Assembly: GCA_002336895.1 (NCBI GenBank)
Contig: DDFC01000012.1
Span: forward strand, 36,111-100,110
DNA length: 64,000 bases
DNA from: Verrucomicrobiaceae bacterium UBA1938
Lineage (GTDB): Bacteria > Verrucomicrobiota > Verrucomicrobiia > Verrucomicrobiales > Verrucomicrobiaceae
Direction of reading: 5' to 3'
In this document: positions 8,849 to 17,455 of the stretch, in pieces
Position numbering within the stretch: position 1 is the first letter of the stretch
How the letters are laid out: every line of letters begins with the position of its first letter
Notes under the pieces: generated by a model
Seen by the model: the letters and a program-made list of their open reading frames with translations, nothing else
Told to the model about the DNA's origin: nothing
Database searches by the model: none
Position numbers and translations under genes: made by a program

Positions 8849-9994
8849 TTAACGAAGCTTGAGCGTGGCGAGGCCGAGCATGGCAAAGAACAAGGAGAGG
8901 ACCCAGAAGCGCACGATGACCTGGTTCTCATGCCAGCCACCGAGCTCAAAGTGATGATGGATCGGAGCCATGCGGAAGATGCGCTTGCCGCGCTTCTTGA
9001 AGCTCCAGACCTGCAGGATGACACTCATGGCCTCCATGACGAAAACGCCGCCGACGAGGGCGAGCACGATCTCCTGCTTGCAGCCGATGGCCAGCGAGGC
9101 GATGCAGCCGCCAAGAGCCAATGAGCCGGTATCTCCCATGAACATCTTGGCCGGATGTGCATTGAACCAGAGGAAGCCGAGGCAGGCGCCAGCCATGGCC
9201 ATGGCCACGATGGGCAGTTCATTAGCAAGGCTGTTGTGCGCCACGCCGAGATAATCGGAGTACTTGGCATTCCCGCAGACGTAGCCAAACGCGGCATAGG
9301 CCAGCGAGGTGGTGATGGAGCAGCCGGTGGCCAGACCGTCGAGGCCGTCGGTGAGGTTCACTGCATTGGAAGAACCCACAATGATGAGGGCGAACAGACC
9401 AACGGCAAAGAGGTGCATGTCCGTGATCACCGCATCTTTCACAAACGGGATGTACAGAGCGCGGAGGGTGATGCCGTTTTCTCCAGGAACGGCATAAGCG
9501 AAAAGAAGACCGGCCACGATGGCCACCGAGGTCTGCCAGATGAGCTTGGTGCGGGCGCTGACGCCCTTGGAGTTTTTTTTGCTGATCTTGAGATAGTCAT
9601 CTCGAAAGCCCAGTGCCCCGAGACCGATGGTGGTGAAGAGGACGGTCCAGACCATGATGTTGTCCCACTTGGCCCACAGGAGCGTGGAAAGAACAATGGC
9701 GGAGAGGATGAGAATGCCGCCCATGGTGGGGGTGCCGGCCTTCTTACCGTGGAGCTCGTGCAGCTTGTGCACCTCTTCAGCCGTGCGGATCGGCTGACCG
9801 ATCTTGAGGGAGATGAGCTTACGGATCAGGCGATCACCATACATGAGGGAGAACGCGAAGGCTGTGAGCGCTGCACCACCGGCACGGAAGGTGTGGTATT
9901 TGAAGAGATTGAGGATCTTGTACAGAGCAGCGTCATCGCTGATCCAATGATGAGCGATGAGCCATTCCCTGAATTCGTAAAGCCAGTACATCAT
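8849..9994 (-). CDS. mraY: Phospho-N-acetylmuramoyl-pentapeptide-transferase
   Basis: MraY attaches phospho-MurNAc-pentapeptide to undecaprenyl phosphate, giving lipid I. The 381-aa polytopic protein shows the family motifs: GTPTMGGILI, FRDDYLKI with the catalytic Asp pair, NAVNLTDGLDGLA, and the late MAPIHHHFEL histidine motif. The frame extends 28 codons upstream, but the ATG at 9994 overlaps the murF stop as ATGA and gives the usual MMYWLYEF-type start, so it is preferred; translational coupling with murF is likely. Confidence 0.94.
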   Translation of the reverse strand: MMYWLYEFREWLIAHHWISDDAALYKILNLFKYHTFRAGGAALTAFAFSLMYGDRLIRKLISLKIGQPIRTAEEVHKLHELHGKKAGTPTMGGILILSAIVLSTLLWAKWDNIMVWTVLFTTIGLGALGFRDDYLKISKKNSKGVSARTKLIWQTSVAIVAGLLFAYAVPGENGITLRALYIPFVKDAVITDMHLFAVGLFALIIVGSSNAVNLTDGLDGLATGCSITTSLAYAAFGYVCGNAKYSDYLGVAHNSLANELPIVAMAMAGACLGFLWFNAHPAKMFMGDTGSLALGGCIASLAIGCKQEIVLALVGGVFVMEAMSVILQVWSFKKRGKRIFRMAPIHHHFELGGWHENQVIVRFWVLSLFFAMLGLATLKLR

Positions 9995-11355
9995 GAGGCG
10001 GAAAATTGCGTGAGGACTTGTTCCATGCGGGCGGAGCGGCTGCCTTTGAGCAGCACCACGTCTCCGGCGTGCAGCCACTGGCGCAGGTGTGCGGCGCAGG
10101 TGGCGTGATCGGGAAAATGTTCGGAAGGCACGTTCTTGGATGCCTCGCTGATCCAGGCGGCCTCGCTGCCGCCGACGCTGAAGACGGCATCCAGTTTGAG
10201 CGAAGCGGCAAACTCGCCCACACGGCGGTGCTCGGCCTCAGCGATGGGCCCCAGCTCTCCCATGCGGCCCAGCACAGCCACGCGGCGGCCACGACCTTCG
10301 CCCAGCGCGCTGAGCGTGCGCAGACCTGCGATCATGCTGTCGGGATTGGCGTTGTAAGAGTCGTCGATGAACTGGATGCCATTGACCACCTTGGGCTCCA
10401 CGCGCCCGCCGGTCAGCTTCACCTGGTTCAGAGCATCAGCCACATCTGCGGGCGCGATGCCCTGACGCCAGCCCATGCAGGCAGCCAGAGCGGCATTACC
10501 CACCATGTGCTCTCCGAGTATGGGGAGGCGCGTTTCGAGCTTTTCGCCGCTGAAATCGAGCGTGAATGTGGTGCCAGTGGCATCTGCACGCAGATTGGAG
10601 GCGCTGACATCTCCACGGCCGACGCCGGCCATCGAAACACTGGCCTGACAATGGCGGGAAATGACCTCGCTGTACTTGTCGTTGGCATTCAGCACCACCA
10701 CACCGCCAGCACGCACGCTGGCTGCCAGCGTGCCTTTTTCCCAGGCGATGGCGTCCTGTGTACCGAGATGCTCGATGTGTGCCATGCCGACATTGGTGAT
10801 GATACCGGCATCCGGGCGCGCAATGTCGGTGAGCACCTTGATCTCTCCTGCATGATTCATGCCCATCTCGGCCACGCAGCACTGGTCGCCTTCACGAAGT
10901 GAGAGCAGTGTGAGTGGCAGGCCGATGTGGTTGTTCAGATTTCCCAGCGTGGCGCGGGTCTGGCATTTGCGCGCCATGACGGCGGCGGTGAGATCCTTGG
11001 TGGAAGTCTTACCATTGCTGCCGGTCAGGCCGATGATCAGAGCACCATGATGGCCACGATAACCTGCCGCCATCTGCTGCAGCGCCAGCAGGGTGTCCCC
11101 CACCTCGATGACAGCACAGGGCAACGTGCCCCAGGCCGGATTGATTTTGCTGACGACCACTGCGGCGGCGCCTGAGGCGGCCACCTGCGGGATGAAGTCA
11201 TGAGCGTCAAAGCGGTCTCCCACCAACGCCACAAAGACCTCGCCTGCGGTGATCTTGCGGGAGTCGGTGTTGACGCTGGTGACCAGACACGCACCATCCC
11301 CGCGCAGCGTGCCTGCTGCGAAACCGGCAAGTGTCTGGAGTGGAACCGGGATCAT
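9991..11355 (-). CDS. murF: UDP-N-acetylmuramoyl-tripeptide--D-alanyl-D-alanine ligase
   Basis: MurF adds D-Ala-D-Ala to the UDP-MurNAc tripeptide, completing the pentapeptide. The 454-aa protein carries the P-loop GLTGSNGKTSTKDLTAAV, the NNHIGLPLTLL motif typical of MurF, the magnesium/His segment AEMGMNHAGEI, and FIDDSYNANPDSM in the C-terminal domain. Its ATG overlaps the murE stop as ATGA, and its own stop overlaps the mraY start the same way. Confidence 0.95.
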   Translation of the reverse strand: MIPVPLQTLAGFAAGTLRGDGACLVTSVNTDSRKITAGEVFVALVGDRFDAHDFIPQVAASGAAAVVVSKINPAWGTLPCAVIEVGDTLLALQQMAAGYRGHHGALIIGLTGSNGKTSTKDLTAAVMARKCQTRATLGNLNNHIGLPLTLLSLREGDQCCVAEMGMNHAGEIKVLTDIARPDAGIITNVGMAHIEHLGTQDAIAWEKGTLAASVRAGGVVVLNANDKYSEVISRHCQASVSMAGVGRGDVSASNLRADATGTTFTLDFSGEKLETRLPILGEHMVGNAALAACMGWRQGIAPADVADALNQVKLTGGRVEPKVVNGIQFIDDSYNANPDSMIAGLRTLSALGEGRGRRVAVLGRMGELGPIAEAEHRRVGEFAASLKLDAVFSVGGSEAAWISEASKNVPSEHFPDHATCAAHLRQWLHAGDVVLLKGSRSARMEQVLTQFSAS

Positions 11356-12938
11356 CGGTCAAATCGATCAGGGCGCTCTGGGCGGTCAGTACGATCGGGA
11401 CGGTTGAAGCCTCCGCGCATGGCTTCACGTTCAGCGGCTTTTTCCTCGCGCTCGGCGGCGCGCTCAGCCTTGAGCTGATGGAGATACTGACGGGCGATTT
11501 TGCGATCGTCGAAGGGATGTTTCTTGCCCTGAATGTCCTGATAGTCCTCGTGCCCCTTGCCTGCGATGAGGACGATGTCCCCTTCCCGGGCATGCTGCAG
11601 CGCTGTCTGGATGGCCTCGCGGCGGTCCACAATGATGGCGTGCTTCTGCGGACGGGCAAACCCGGCCTTGGCGTCATTCAAAATCTGCAGCGGATCTTCG
11701 GTGCGCGGATTGTCGGAGGTGAGCACGCAGATGTCACTGCCAGCCTCGGCGGCGGCGGCCATCTTCGGGCGTTTGCCGCGATCACGATCTCCACCGCAGC
11801 CAAACACGGTGATGAGGCGATGCGGACGCAGGGCACGAGCGGTGCGCACAGCGTTTTCGATGCCGTCCGGCGTGTGCGCGTAGTCCACAAAGACCTGGAA
11901 GCGGGTGTTTTCAGACACGCGCTCCATGCGGCCCGGGACCTGCGGTGCGTTCTGGAGGTGTTTGATGGCCTCACGCAGGTTCAAGCCCACACCCTGCGCA
12001 GCGGCGAGTGCGCCGAGCGCATTATACACATTGAAGTCGCCGATCAGAGGCAGGCGCACCAGGAAGCTGCGGCCTTTGGCCTCCAGCTCAAAGGTGGTGC
12101 CAGTGAAGTCGTAGCGCACATTGACGGCGCGGAAGTCACAGCCCACGCCGAAGCCGAAGCGGACCACGCGGCCGGTGTGCTCGAAGCGCTGGATGAGCTT
12201 GCGCCCCCAGGCGTCGTCCGCATTGATCACCAGCGGTGAGCGGGAGGATGAGTCTGCGGCGATCTGGAACAGGCGCACCTTGGCTTCGAAGTACTTCTCC
12301 ATCGTGCCGTGGTAGTCCAGGTGGTCCTGGGTCAGATTGGTGAAGATGGCGGCGGCAAAGGGCAGGCCAAAGACACGGTCCTGATCCAAAGCGTGGGAGG
12401 ACACCTCCATGGCGCAGGCGCGGCAGCCATTGTCCCGCATGCTGCCCAGCAGCCCCTGGATTTCCAGAGACTCGGGCGTGGTGTGCGTGGCGGGCACGTG
12501 CTCGCCACCGCCCAGGTCGTAAAAGACTGTGCCCAGCAGGCCGCTGCGCATCTGTGCGGTATTGAAAAGATGGTGCAGAAGGAAAGCCGTGGTGGTCTTG
12601 CCGTTCGTACCAGTGACGCCAGCAATGGTAAGCGCCTTGGCGGGGTGACCGTTCAGCGCGGCGGCTGCCTGCGCCAAGGCGATGCGCGAATGACGCACGT
12701 GCACCCAGGGCACGGTGGCATCCTCCGCCGGAGCCTGCTCGGCAATGATGGCGGCAGCGCCCAGCTCGATGGCCTTGCTGATGTAGGAATGGCCGTCGGC
12801 ATGCGTGCCACGGATGGCCACGAAGGCGATGCCGGGGCCAACATTGCGGGAGTCATAGGCCAGCCCGGTGATTTCTGTGTCCAAGCTGCCGGAGACGGCT
12901 GGCTTGTCGAGATGTGGGATGAAGTCGCGCAGCTTCAT
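11352..12938 (-). CDS. murE: UDP-N-acetylmuramoyl-tripeptide synthetase, meso-diaminopimelate type
   Basis: MurE adds the third amino acid to UDP-MurNAc-L-Ala-D-Glu. The 528-aa protein has the P-loop GVTGTNGKTTT (108-117), the THTTPES substrate loop, the HLDYHGTMEKYFEAK segment with the carbamylated-lysine region, and GKGHEDYQ. The DNPR motif at 409-412 is the known marker of meso-diaminopimelate specificity, so the wall is predicted to be DAP type. After about residue 490 the protein carries an unusual charged tail: an Ala/Glu/Arg coiled stretch and then a repetitive Arg/Asp/Pro end (RPDRTDRPERPDRFDR) not found in typical MurE. ATGA overlaps couple it to ftsI and murF. Confidence 0.95.
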   Translation of the reverse strand: MKLRDFIPHLDKPAVSGSLDTEITGLAYDSRNVGPGIAFVAIRGTHADGHSYISKAIELGAAAIIAEQAPAEDATVPWVHVRHSRIALAQAAAALNGHPAKALTIAGVTGTNGKTTTAFLLHHLFNTAQMRSGLLGTVFYDLGGGEHVPATHTTPESLEIQGLLGSMRDNGCRACAMEVSSHALDQDRVFGLPFAAAIFTNLTQDHLDYHGTMEKYFEAKVRLFQIAADSSSRSPLVINADDAWGRKLIQRFEHTGRVVRFGFGVGCDFRAVNVRYDFTGTTFELEAKGRSFLVRLPLIGDFNVYNALGALAAAQGVGLNLREAIKHLQNAPQVPGRMERVSENTRFQVFVDYAHTPDGIENAVRTARALRPHRLITVFGCGGDRDRGKRPKMAAAAEAGSDICVLTSDNPRTEDPLQILNDAKAGFARPQKHAIIVDRREAIQTALQHAREGDIVLIAGKGHEDYQDIQGKKHPFDDRKIARQYLHQLKAERAAEREEKAAEREAMRGGFNRPDRTDRPERPDRFDR

Positions 12939-14797
12939 TTCGCGCCTCCTTTCACGGCCACCTTGAAGGGGCGTTCGTTGCGGATGGCCAGATGGTCGAG
13001 CGTCTCGCGCACCACCTCGGCAAAAATCGGCGCGGCCACACGGCCACCACGGATCATGGCGGCGCTTTCGGCCTTGGGGTCGTCCAGCATCACGAGGCAG
13101 ACGAGCTTGGGGTTGTCGATGGGGGCCATGCCCACAAAGGAGGTGAGGTAGGAGCCGTCGATGTAGCGCCTCTTTTCAGGGTCATAGCGGCGGGTGGTGC
13201 CAGTCTTGCCGCCAACGCGGACATCCGGCAGGGCGGCGCGCTTGCCGGTGCCCTCGAGGACGACGCCTTCGAGGAAATCGCGCAGGGTGGCGGCCGTTTT
13301 GGCGGTGCAGACCTGCCAGACCGGCTTGGGCTCGAGAACTTCGGCTTCTCCGTTGGGTTTGACAATGCGGTCAATGAGCCGCGGCTTCATGAGCACGCCC
13401 CCGTTGGCAATGGCGCCGTAGGCCATGCACATTTGCAGGGGGGTGACTGAGACTTCGTATCCAATAGGCATGCGTGAGTAGGTGGTGTTGCTCCACTTGC
13501 CGGTATTGAGGTAGCCGGCTTTCTCGCCGACGAGGCCGATCCCGGTGGGAGCACCGAATCCGAACCTGCTGGCATAGTCCAGCATCATGTCCTGTCCAAC
13601 ACGTTTGCTGATTTTATACATCCCGATGTTGCTGGAGTGCACCAGCACGCCCTTGACCGTCTGCATGCCGAGGGGCTCGTCGTCGCTCAGCTTCACCTTC
13701 CGCACCGGGTCTTCGTAATACATGCTGCCGCAGTCGATCATTTCGCCTGCGGTGATTTTACGGTTGTCCAGCCCTGCCGCCAGGGTGACGACCTTGAAGA
13801 TGGAGCCGGGCTCGTAGGGCTCGGCGATGACGTGATTGGTCCAGGTGCTGGCCTCGGGGTTGTTCACATCCCGATGGGGGCGCGCAGCCATGGCCAGCAC
13901 GGTGCCCGTACCGGGCTCGGTGACGACGATGACCGCCCGGCGGGCGTCGTAGGTCTTCCAGGCACGCTCGCAGATGGCCTCCACATTGTCCTGCAGCTGC
14001 ATGTCGATGGTGAGGTGCACATCGCTGCCGTGCTGGGGATCGCTGGCCTGACCGCGATATGAGGGCAGCTCGTGGCCGGATTTGTCGCGCTCGATGAGCT
14101 GCTCTCCGGGCACGCCGGTGAGTCTGGCATCCATGAGCTTTTCCACACCCCAGCGGCCTTTGTTGCTGGGGTCCGTGTCTCCCAGCACCAGAGAAAGACG
14201 GTCCTGCGCCGGAAAGCGCCGAGCCACGGTGGGACGCATGTGAATACCGAAGATGTGCTCGGACTTGAAGAGATCGGCCCACTGTTTGGCGGTCTCCACG
14301 TCGACCTGCTTGGCCAGCACGATCTCGGGCTTGTCGGTGGCCAGCTGGTCACGGATCTCCTTCTCGGTCTGCGGCAGGATGCCATCCAGCACCCTGGCCA
14401 CGTGATCGTGGTAGGCGTCCAGGGTTTCTGCGTCGGTAAACTTCTCGCGCAATTCGAGTGCTTTCACCCCCTGGATGGCGGCCAGGTGGTGGCGGACGGT
14501 GACGATCTCACGCAGATGAGTGCGGTCGGTGTAGAGCTCCCGCACATCTTCATCATGCGCGAGGTATTCGCCGCTGAGATCCTTGATGGCTCCGCGATGA
14601 GCAGGCAAAACGATGTGGCGTTGGTATTTCTGCGCCGCCAGGGCAGCCAGGCGCGGGGATTCCTTGATCTGGATGACCGCCAGCCGCCAGGTGACCAGGG
14701 AAAAACCCGCCAGCAGCACAAACAGCAGCAGCAGCATGCGGCGGCACACCGGACGATCCCGGCGGAGCTGGATTTGACTTGGCAGGGGCTGGCTCAC
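12935..14797 (-). CDS. ftsI: Septal class B penicillin-binding protein (peptidoglycan transpeptidase)
   Basis: FtsI/PBP3-like transpeptidase that cross-links septal peptidoglycan with FtsW. The 620-aa protein has an N-terminal membrane anchor (about 20-40), a dimerisation domain and a C-terminal transpeptidase domain. The penicillin-binding motifs are complete: SIFK at 332-335 (nucleophile Ser332), SSN at 388-390 and KTGT at 531-534. No PASTA domains follow. The start is GTG at 14797, overlapping the ftsL stop by one base (TAGTG); the stop overlaps the murE ATG. Confidence 0.94.
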   Translation of the reverse strand: MSQPLPSQIQLRRDRPVCRRMLLLLFVLLAGFSLVTWRLAVIQIKESPRLAALAAQKYQRHIVLPAHRGAIKDLSGEYLAHDEDVRELYTDRTHLREIVTVRHHLAAIQGVKALELREKFTDAETLDAYHDHVARVLDGILPQTEKEIRDQLATDKPEIVLAKQVDVETAKQWADLFKSEHIFGIHMRPTVARRFPAQDRLSLVLGDTDPSNKGRWGVEKLMDARLTGVPGEQLIERDKSGHELPSYRGQASDPQHGSDVHLTIDMQLQDNVEAICERAWKTYDARRAVIVVTEPGTGTVLAMAARPHRDVNNPEASTWTNHVIAEPYEPGSIFKVVTLAAGLDNRKITAGEMIDCGSMYYEDPVRKVKLSDDEPLGMQTVKGVLVHSSNIGMYKISKRVGQDMMLDYASRFGFGAPTGIGLVGEKAGYLNTGKWSNTTYSRMPIGYEVSVTPLQMCMAYGAIANGGVLMKPRLIDRIVKPNGEAEVLEPKPVWQVCTAKTAATLRDFLEGVVLEGTGKRAALPDVRVGGKTGTTRRYDPEKRRYIDGSYLTSFVGMAPIDNPKLVCLVMLDDPKAESAAMIRGGRVAAPIFAEVVRETLDHLAIRNERPFKVAVKGGAK

Positions 14798-15180
14798 TAG
14801 GACTTGGGAATGATTTGCGCGACGGACGGATCGGCCACCGGTGCGGCGGCTTTGGCCGGCTCTGCGGGCAGCGGTTTGAGGAAAAGGATGCTCTGCTTGG
14901 TGAGAGGACGCAGGAGGGTGCCTGCGCTGGTGAGGCGTGGCTGCACGCGATCACGCGTGAGCATGGTCTCGATGCGGTTGTTTAATGCGAGGATCTCGGC
15001 ATTCAGCAGGCGCATCTCGGACTCGACCTTGCGCTGCTCTTCGCCTATGGCGCGCACACGATTCTTGCTCACGACGATACCCAGACCGACGAGCGCCAGA
15101 GAGGCGACGACGATCAGGATGGCCGTGAGCGTGGAGAGGCCCAGGCTGTTGCGGTAGCGGTTTCGCTGGCGTGGGTTCAT
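14797..15180 (-). CDS. ftsL: FtsL-like division protein
   Basis: A 127-aa bitopic protein: a short basic cytoplasmic part, one transmembrane helix at about residues 15-38 (TLTAILIVVASLALVGLGIV), then a coiled-coil-prone segment with Glu/Leu-rich heptads. This is the size, topology and location expected for FtsL, which with FtsB and FtsQ activates FtsW-FtsI. Sequence identity in this family is low, so the call rests on topology and on its place between rsmH and ftsI. The longer frame upstream overlaps rsmH; the ATG at 15180 forms an ATGA overlap with the rsmH stop and is preferred. Confidence 0.8.
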   Translation of the reverse strand: MNPRQRNRYRNSLGLSTLTAILIVVASLALVGLGIVVSKNRVRAIGEEQRKVESEMRLLNAEILALNNRIETMLTRDRVQPRLTSAGTLLRPLTKQSILFLKPLPAEPAKAAAPVADPSVAQIIPKS

Positions 15181-16370
15181 GCGGGCAGACGTTCGGCGAC
15201 GCGCAGCACCGCGCTGCGCGCACGTGGGTTGAGTTCGATCTCCTGCGGTGTGGCCTGCACGGGCTTGCGGGTGATGAGCTTGAGCACGCAGTCCGGATTT
15301 TTGCGTGCCTCGGGCCATTCCGGACGGTCGATGAAAGGCGCTGAGAGATGCTGCAGCGTTTGTTTGACGATGCGATCCTCCAAGGAGTGGAAGGAGATCA
15401 CCGCCAGCCTGCCGCCGGGTTTGAGCCAGCGCGGCGCGGCAGCCAGGAAGTCATGCAGGGCGGCGAGCTCGTCATTCACCGCGATGCGCAGTGCCTGAAA
15501 GACCAGTGTGGCGGGGTGGCGCTTGCCACGCTTGGGTGACGCGGAGGCCACGATATCCGCCAGCTGCAGCGTCGTGCGGATGGGAGCCAGGCTGCGGGCC
15601 TTGAGGATGGCGCGCACGATGCGCCGTGCGTTGTTTTCTTCCCCGTATTCAAAGAAGATGCGCACGAGCTCGGCTTCCTCGTATGTGTTCACTATGTCGG
15701 CGGCGGTGCGCGGTGACTCGGTGTCCATGCGCAGGTCCAGCGGACCGTCCCGCATAAAAGAGAAGCCCCGTGCGGCATCGTCCAGCTGATGGCTCGACAC
15801 ACCAATGTCCACCAACATGCCGTCAAAGCCGGACACGCCGGTCTCCTCGACGATTTGCGGGAAGTTGCGGAAATTGCCACGCAGGGCGCAGAACTGTGCG
15901 GCGAAAGGTTTCAGGCGCTCCGTGGCATGCCGCAGGGCATTCAGATCCTGATCCATGGCCACCACTCGTGCACCATGCTGCAGCAGCGCCTCTGAATGGC
16001 CGCCGCCTCCCAGTGTACCGTCGAAAAAAAGCTTACCAGGAGATGGCTGGAGTAGCTCCAGAACCTCTGAGAGCAGGACCGGCGCATGATAGAAAGGCAG
16101 ATTCCGCGCAACTGACTCAGGCGGAGTCGGGTCTGGGAGTTCCCCCCCTCCCCCGCCACCCTGACGTGTCACCAGCGTGCCACGTCCCCACGGCATGAGG
16201 TCATCCATGGCGTCTTTGGCTCCAAACCAAGCCCAAGCACCGACTTGAGAAAATCCAATGATTCTGGAAATCTCAGCCAGCATGCGCCTTGCCGACGCCC
16301 CTCCCTCACGCCTGGCTGGCAGAGAAAAAGGGCGCAGCAGCGGGAAACCGATGTTTGAGAGCGCGTTCAT
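15177..16370 (-). CDS. rsmH: 16S rRNA (cytosine1402-N4)-methyltransferase
   Basis: RsmH (MraW) methylates N4 of C1402 of 16S rRNA using SAM and is usually the first or second gene of the dcw cluster. Family motifs are the SAM loop DGTLGGGGHSEALL, the LVDIGVSSHQLD segment, FSFMRDGPLDLRMD and SFHSLEDRIVK near the C-terminus. The core begins with FYHAPVLLSEVL at about residue 93, so an N-terminal extension of about 90 residues, including a six-Gly run, precedes it. That extension has no match I recognise. Internal ATGs at 16208 and 16196 are alternative starts. No mraZ lies upstream. A second RsmH-type paralogue is found at 30056-31102. Confidence 0.93.
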   Translation of the reverse strand: MNALSNIGFPLLRPFSLPARREGGASARRMLAEISRIIGFSQVGAWAWFGAKDAMDDLMPWGRGTLVTRQGGGGGGELPDPTPPESVARNLPFYHAPVLLSEVLELLQPSPGKLFFDGTLGGGGHSEALLQHGARVVAMDQDLNALRHATERLKPFAAQFCALRGNFRNFPQIVEETGVSGFDGMLVDIGVSSHQLDDAARGFSFMRDGPLDLRMDTESPRTAADIVNTYEEAELVRIFFEYGEENNARRIVRAILKARSLAPIRTTLQLADIVASASPKRGKRHPATLVFQALRIAVNDELAALHDFLAAAPRWLKPGGRLAVISFHSLEDRIVKQTLQHLSAPFIDRPEWPEARKNPDCVLKLITRKPVQATPQEIELNPRARSAVLRVAERLPA

Positions 16371-16779
16371 GATTCACACGGGGCTATTGGGCTGCCGGGC
16401 AGGCGAAGCTGAGCAGAAAGACCGTAAATCTAAAATTCTAACTAATCTTTATAATCTAGAGGTCCGTCTGTTGGCAATCGCCTATTTCAGAATTTTCGCC
16501 TCTTATAGAATTACTCGAATGCTGTTCATTCGATCAGATATAGGTTCTAGAGATACCCTCAAACCAGCCCCTCTCTTGAAGCTCTGAATTAGACCAAAAT
16601 GACACTCGATTTCAGCCGTAAGCCTATCCAGACCTAGAATCGATGACACTCAAAAACGACTCACAGACCTCTCCGCATCCTTAATATTTGCGATTCGGTC
16701 CTCAAGAGGAATCTCGACAGAGAGCCGGAAGTATTGCTAGCCTCGCAGAAATTGAAACAATTCCGACCCGTAATTCACT
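16371..16779. other. AT-rich intergenic region between dcw cluster and H1-like gene
   Basis: About 410 bases without a credible gene. It is clearly more AT-rich than its surroundings. A 109-codon plus-strand frame overlaps the 5' end of rsmH and this region but has no family features, and I treat it as chance. It holds the probable divergent promoters of the dcw cluster (see the site at 16449-16477) and of the H1-like gene. MraZ, which normally precedes rsmH, would be expected here but is not found in any frame. Confidence 0.6.
16449..16477 (-). promoter_or_regulatory. Putative sigma-70 promoter of the dcw operon
   Basis: Minus strand: TTGCCA (16472-16477), 17-base spacer, TTATAA (16449-16454). 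Each hexamer is close to consensus and the spacing is ideal. It lies about 80 bases upstream of the rsmH ATG within the AT-rich region. Confidence 0.4.
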
Positions 16780-17406
16780 ATGGCTAAGAAACCTGCTCCC
16801 AAGAAAGCACCTGCCAAAAAGGCTGCTGCTGCATCCAAGTCTGCCATAGCGAAAAAGAAAACGGCGGCACCGGCGAAGAAGCCCGCAAAGCCTGCACCCA
16901 AAGCAGCACCGGCTAAAAAGGCCGCACCCGTGAAAGCTGCTCCAGCCAAACCTGCACCTGCTCCTGTGCTGAAACCTATCTTTGAAGCGCCAGCACCTAA
17001 ACCCGTGGTCGCTGCTCCCGCTCCAGTCGTGAAAGCTGTCGTCAAAGCTCCTGCCCCAGGAGCCACCGCGCTCACCATTGCCGCGCAGGCTTCCGCAGGT
17101 GCGGCAGCCAATGGCAACACCCATCCGGCAAACATCCTCGTGCTGGTCAGCAGCGGCGGATGGCCGGTGACGGATCTGACCAAAGATCATTTTACCCTGA
17201 TGGAGTACTTTGAGGTGCCTGGACAGCAAGCCCCCTTCAGCAACAACATCACCTCTTTCCGCAATGCAGGCACAGGCGCCTATCTTCTTCAGGTGAAGCC
17301 CATCAACGGCGCCCCTTGGCGCAGTGGTCATCATCTGGCGCAGATTCTCATCTCCTCCGCCGACGATCGTCAGGGACAGGGCGCGGTGAAGCTGATCATC
17401 CGCTGA
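16780..17406 (+). CDS. Histone-H1-like tail fused to a small globular domain
   Basis: A 208-aa protein. Residues 1 to about 95 are almost only Lys, Ala and Pro, with KKAPAKKAAA and APAKKPAKPAPK type repeats like those of bacterial H1-like proteins and AlgP tails, which bind DNA or other polyanions. From about residue 105 a non-repetitive domain follows (ANILVLVSSGGWPVTDLTKD and onward to the C-terminus) with alternating hydrophobic strands that look like a beta-sandwich; I do not recognise the family. No signal peptide. The role could be nucleoid compaction or delivery of the C-terminal domain to DNA or RNA; this is inference. The long minus-strand frame over it is a shadow created by the GC-rich repeats. 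Confidence 0.75.
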   Translation: MAKKPAPKKAPAKKAAAASKSAIAKKKTAAPAKKPAKPAPKAAPAKKAAPVKAAPAKPAPAPVLKPIFEAPAPKPVVAAPAPVVKAVVKAPAPGATALTIAAQASAGAAANGNTHPANILVLVSSGGWPVTDLTKDHFTLMEYFEVPGQQAPFSNNITSFRNAGTGAYLLQVKPINGAPWRSGHHLAQILISSADDRQGQGAVKLIIR

Positions 17407-17455
17407 TTTCACGGACTGATCTTTCGTTATCGACAGCACAAGCGGCTCCGCTAGC

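Noticed and set aside
16258..16587. A 109-codon plus-strand frame near the dcw promoter region
   Set aside because: Overlaps rsmH antisense and AT-rich noncoding DNA; composition is not protein-like.
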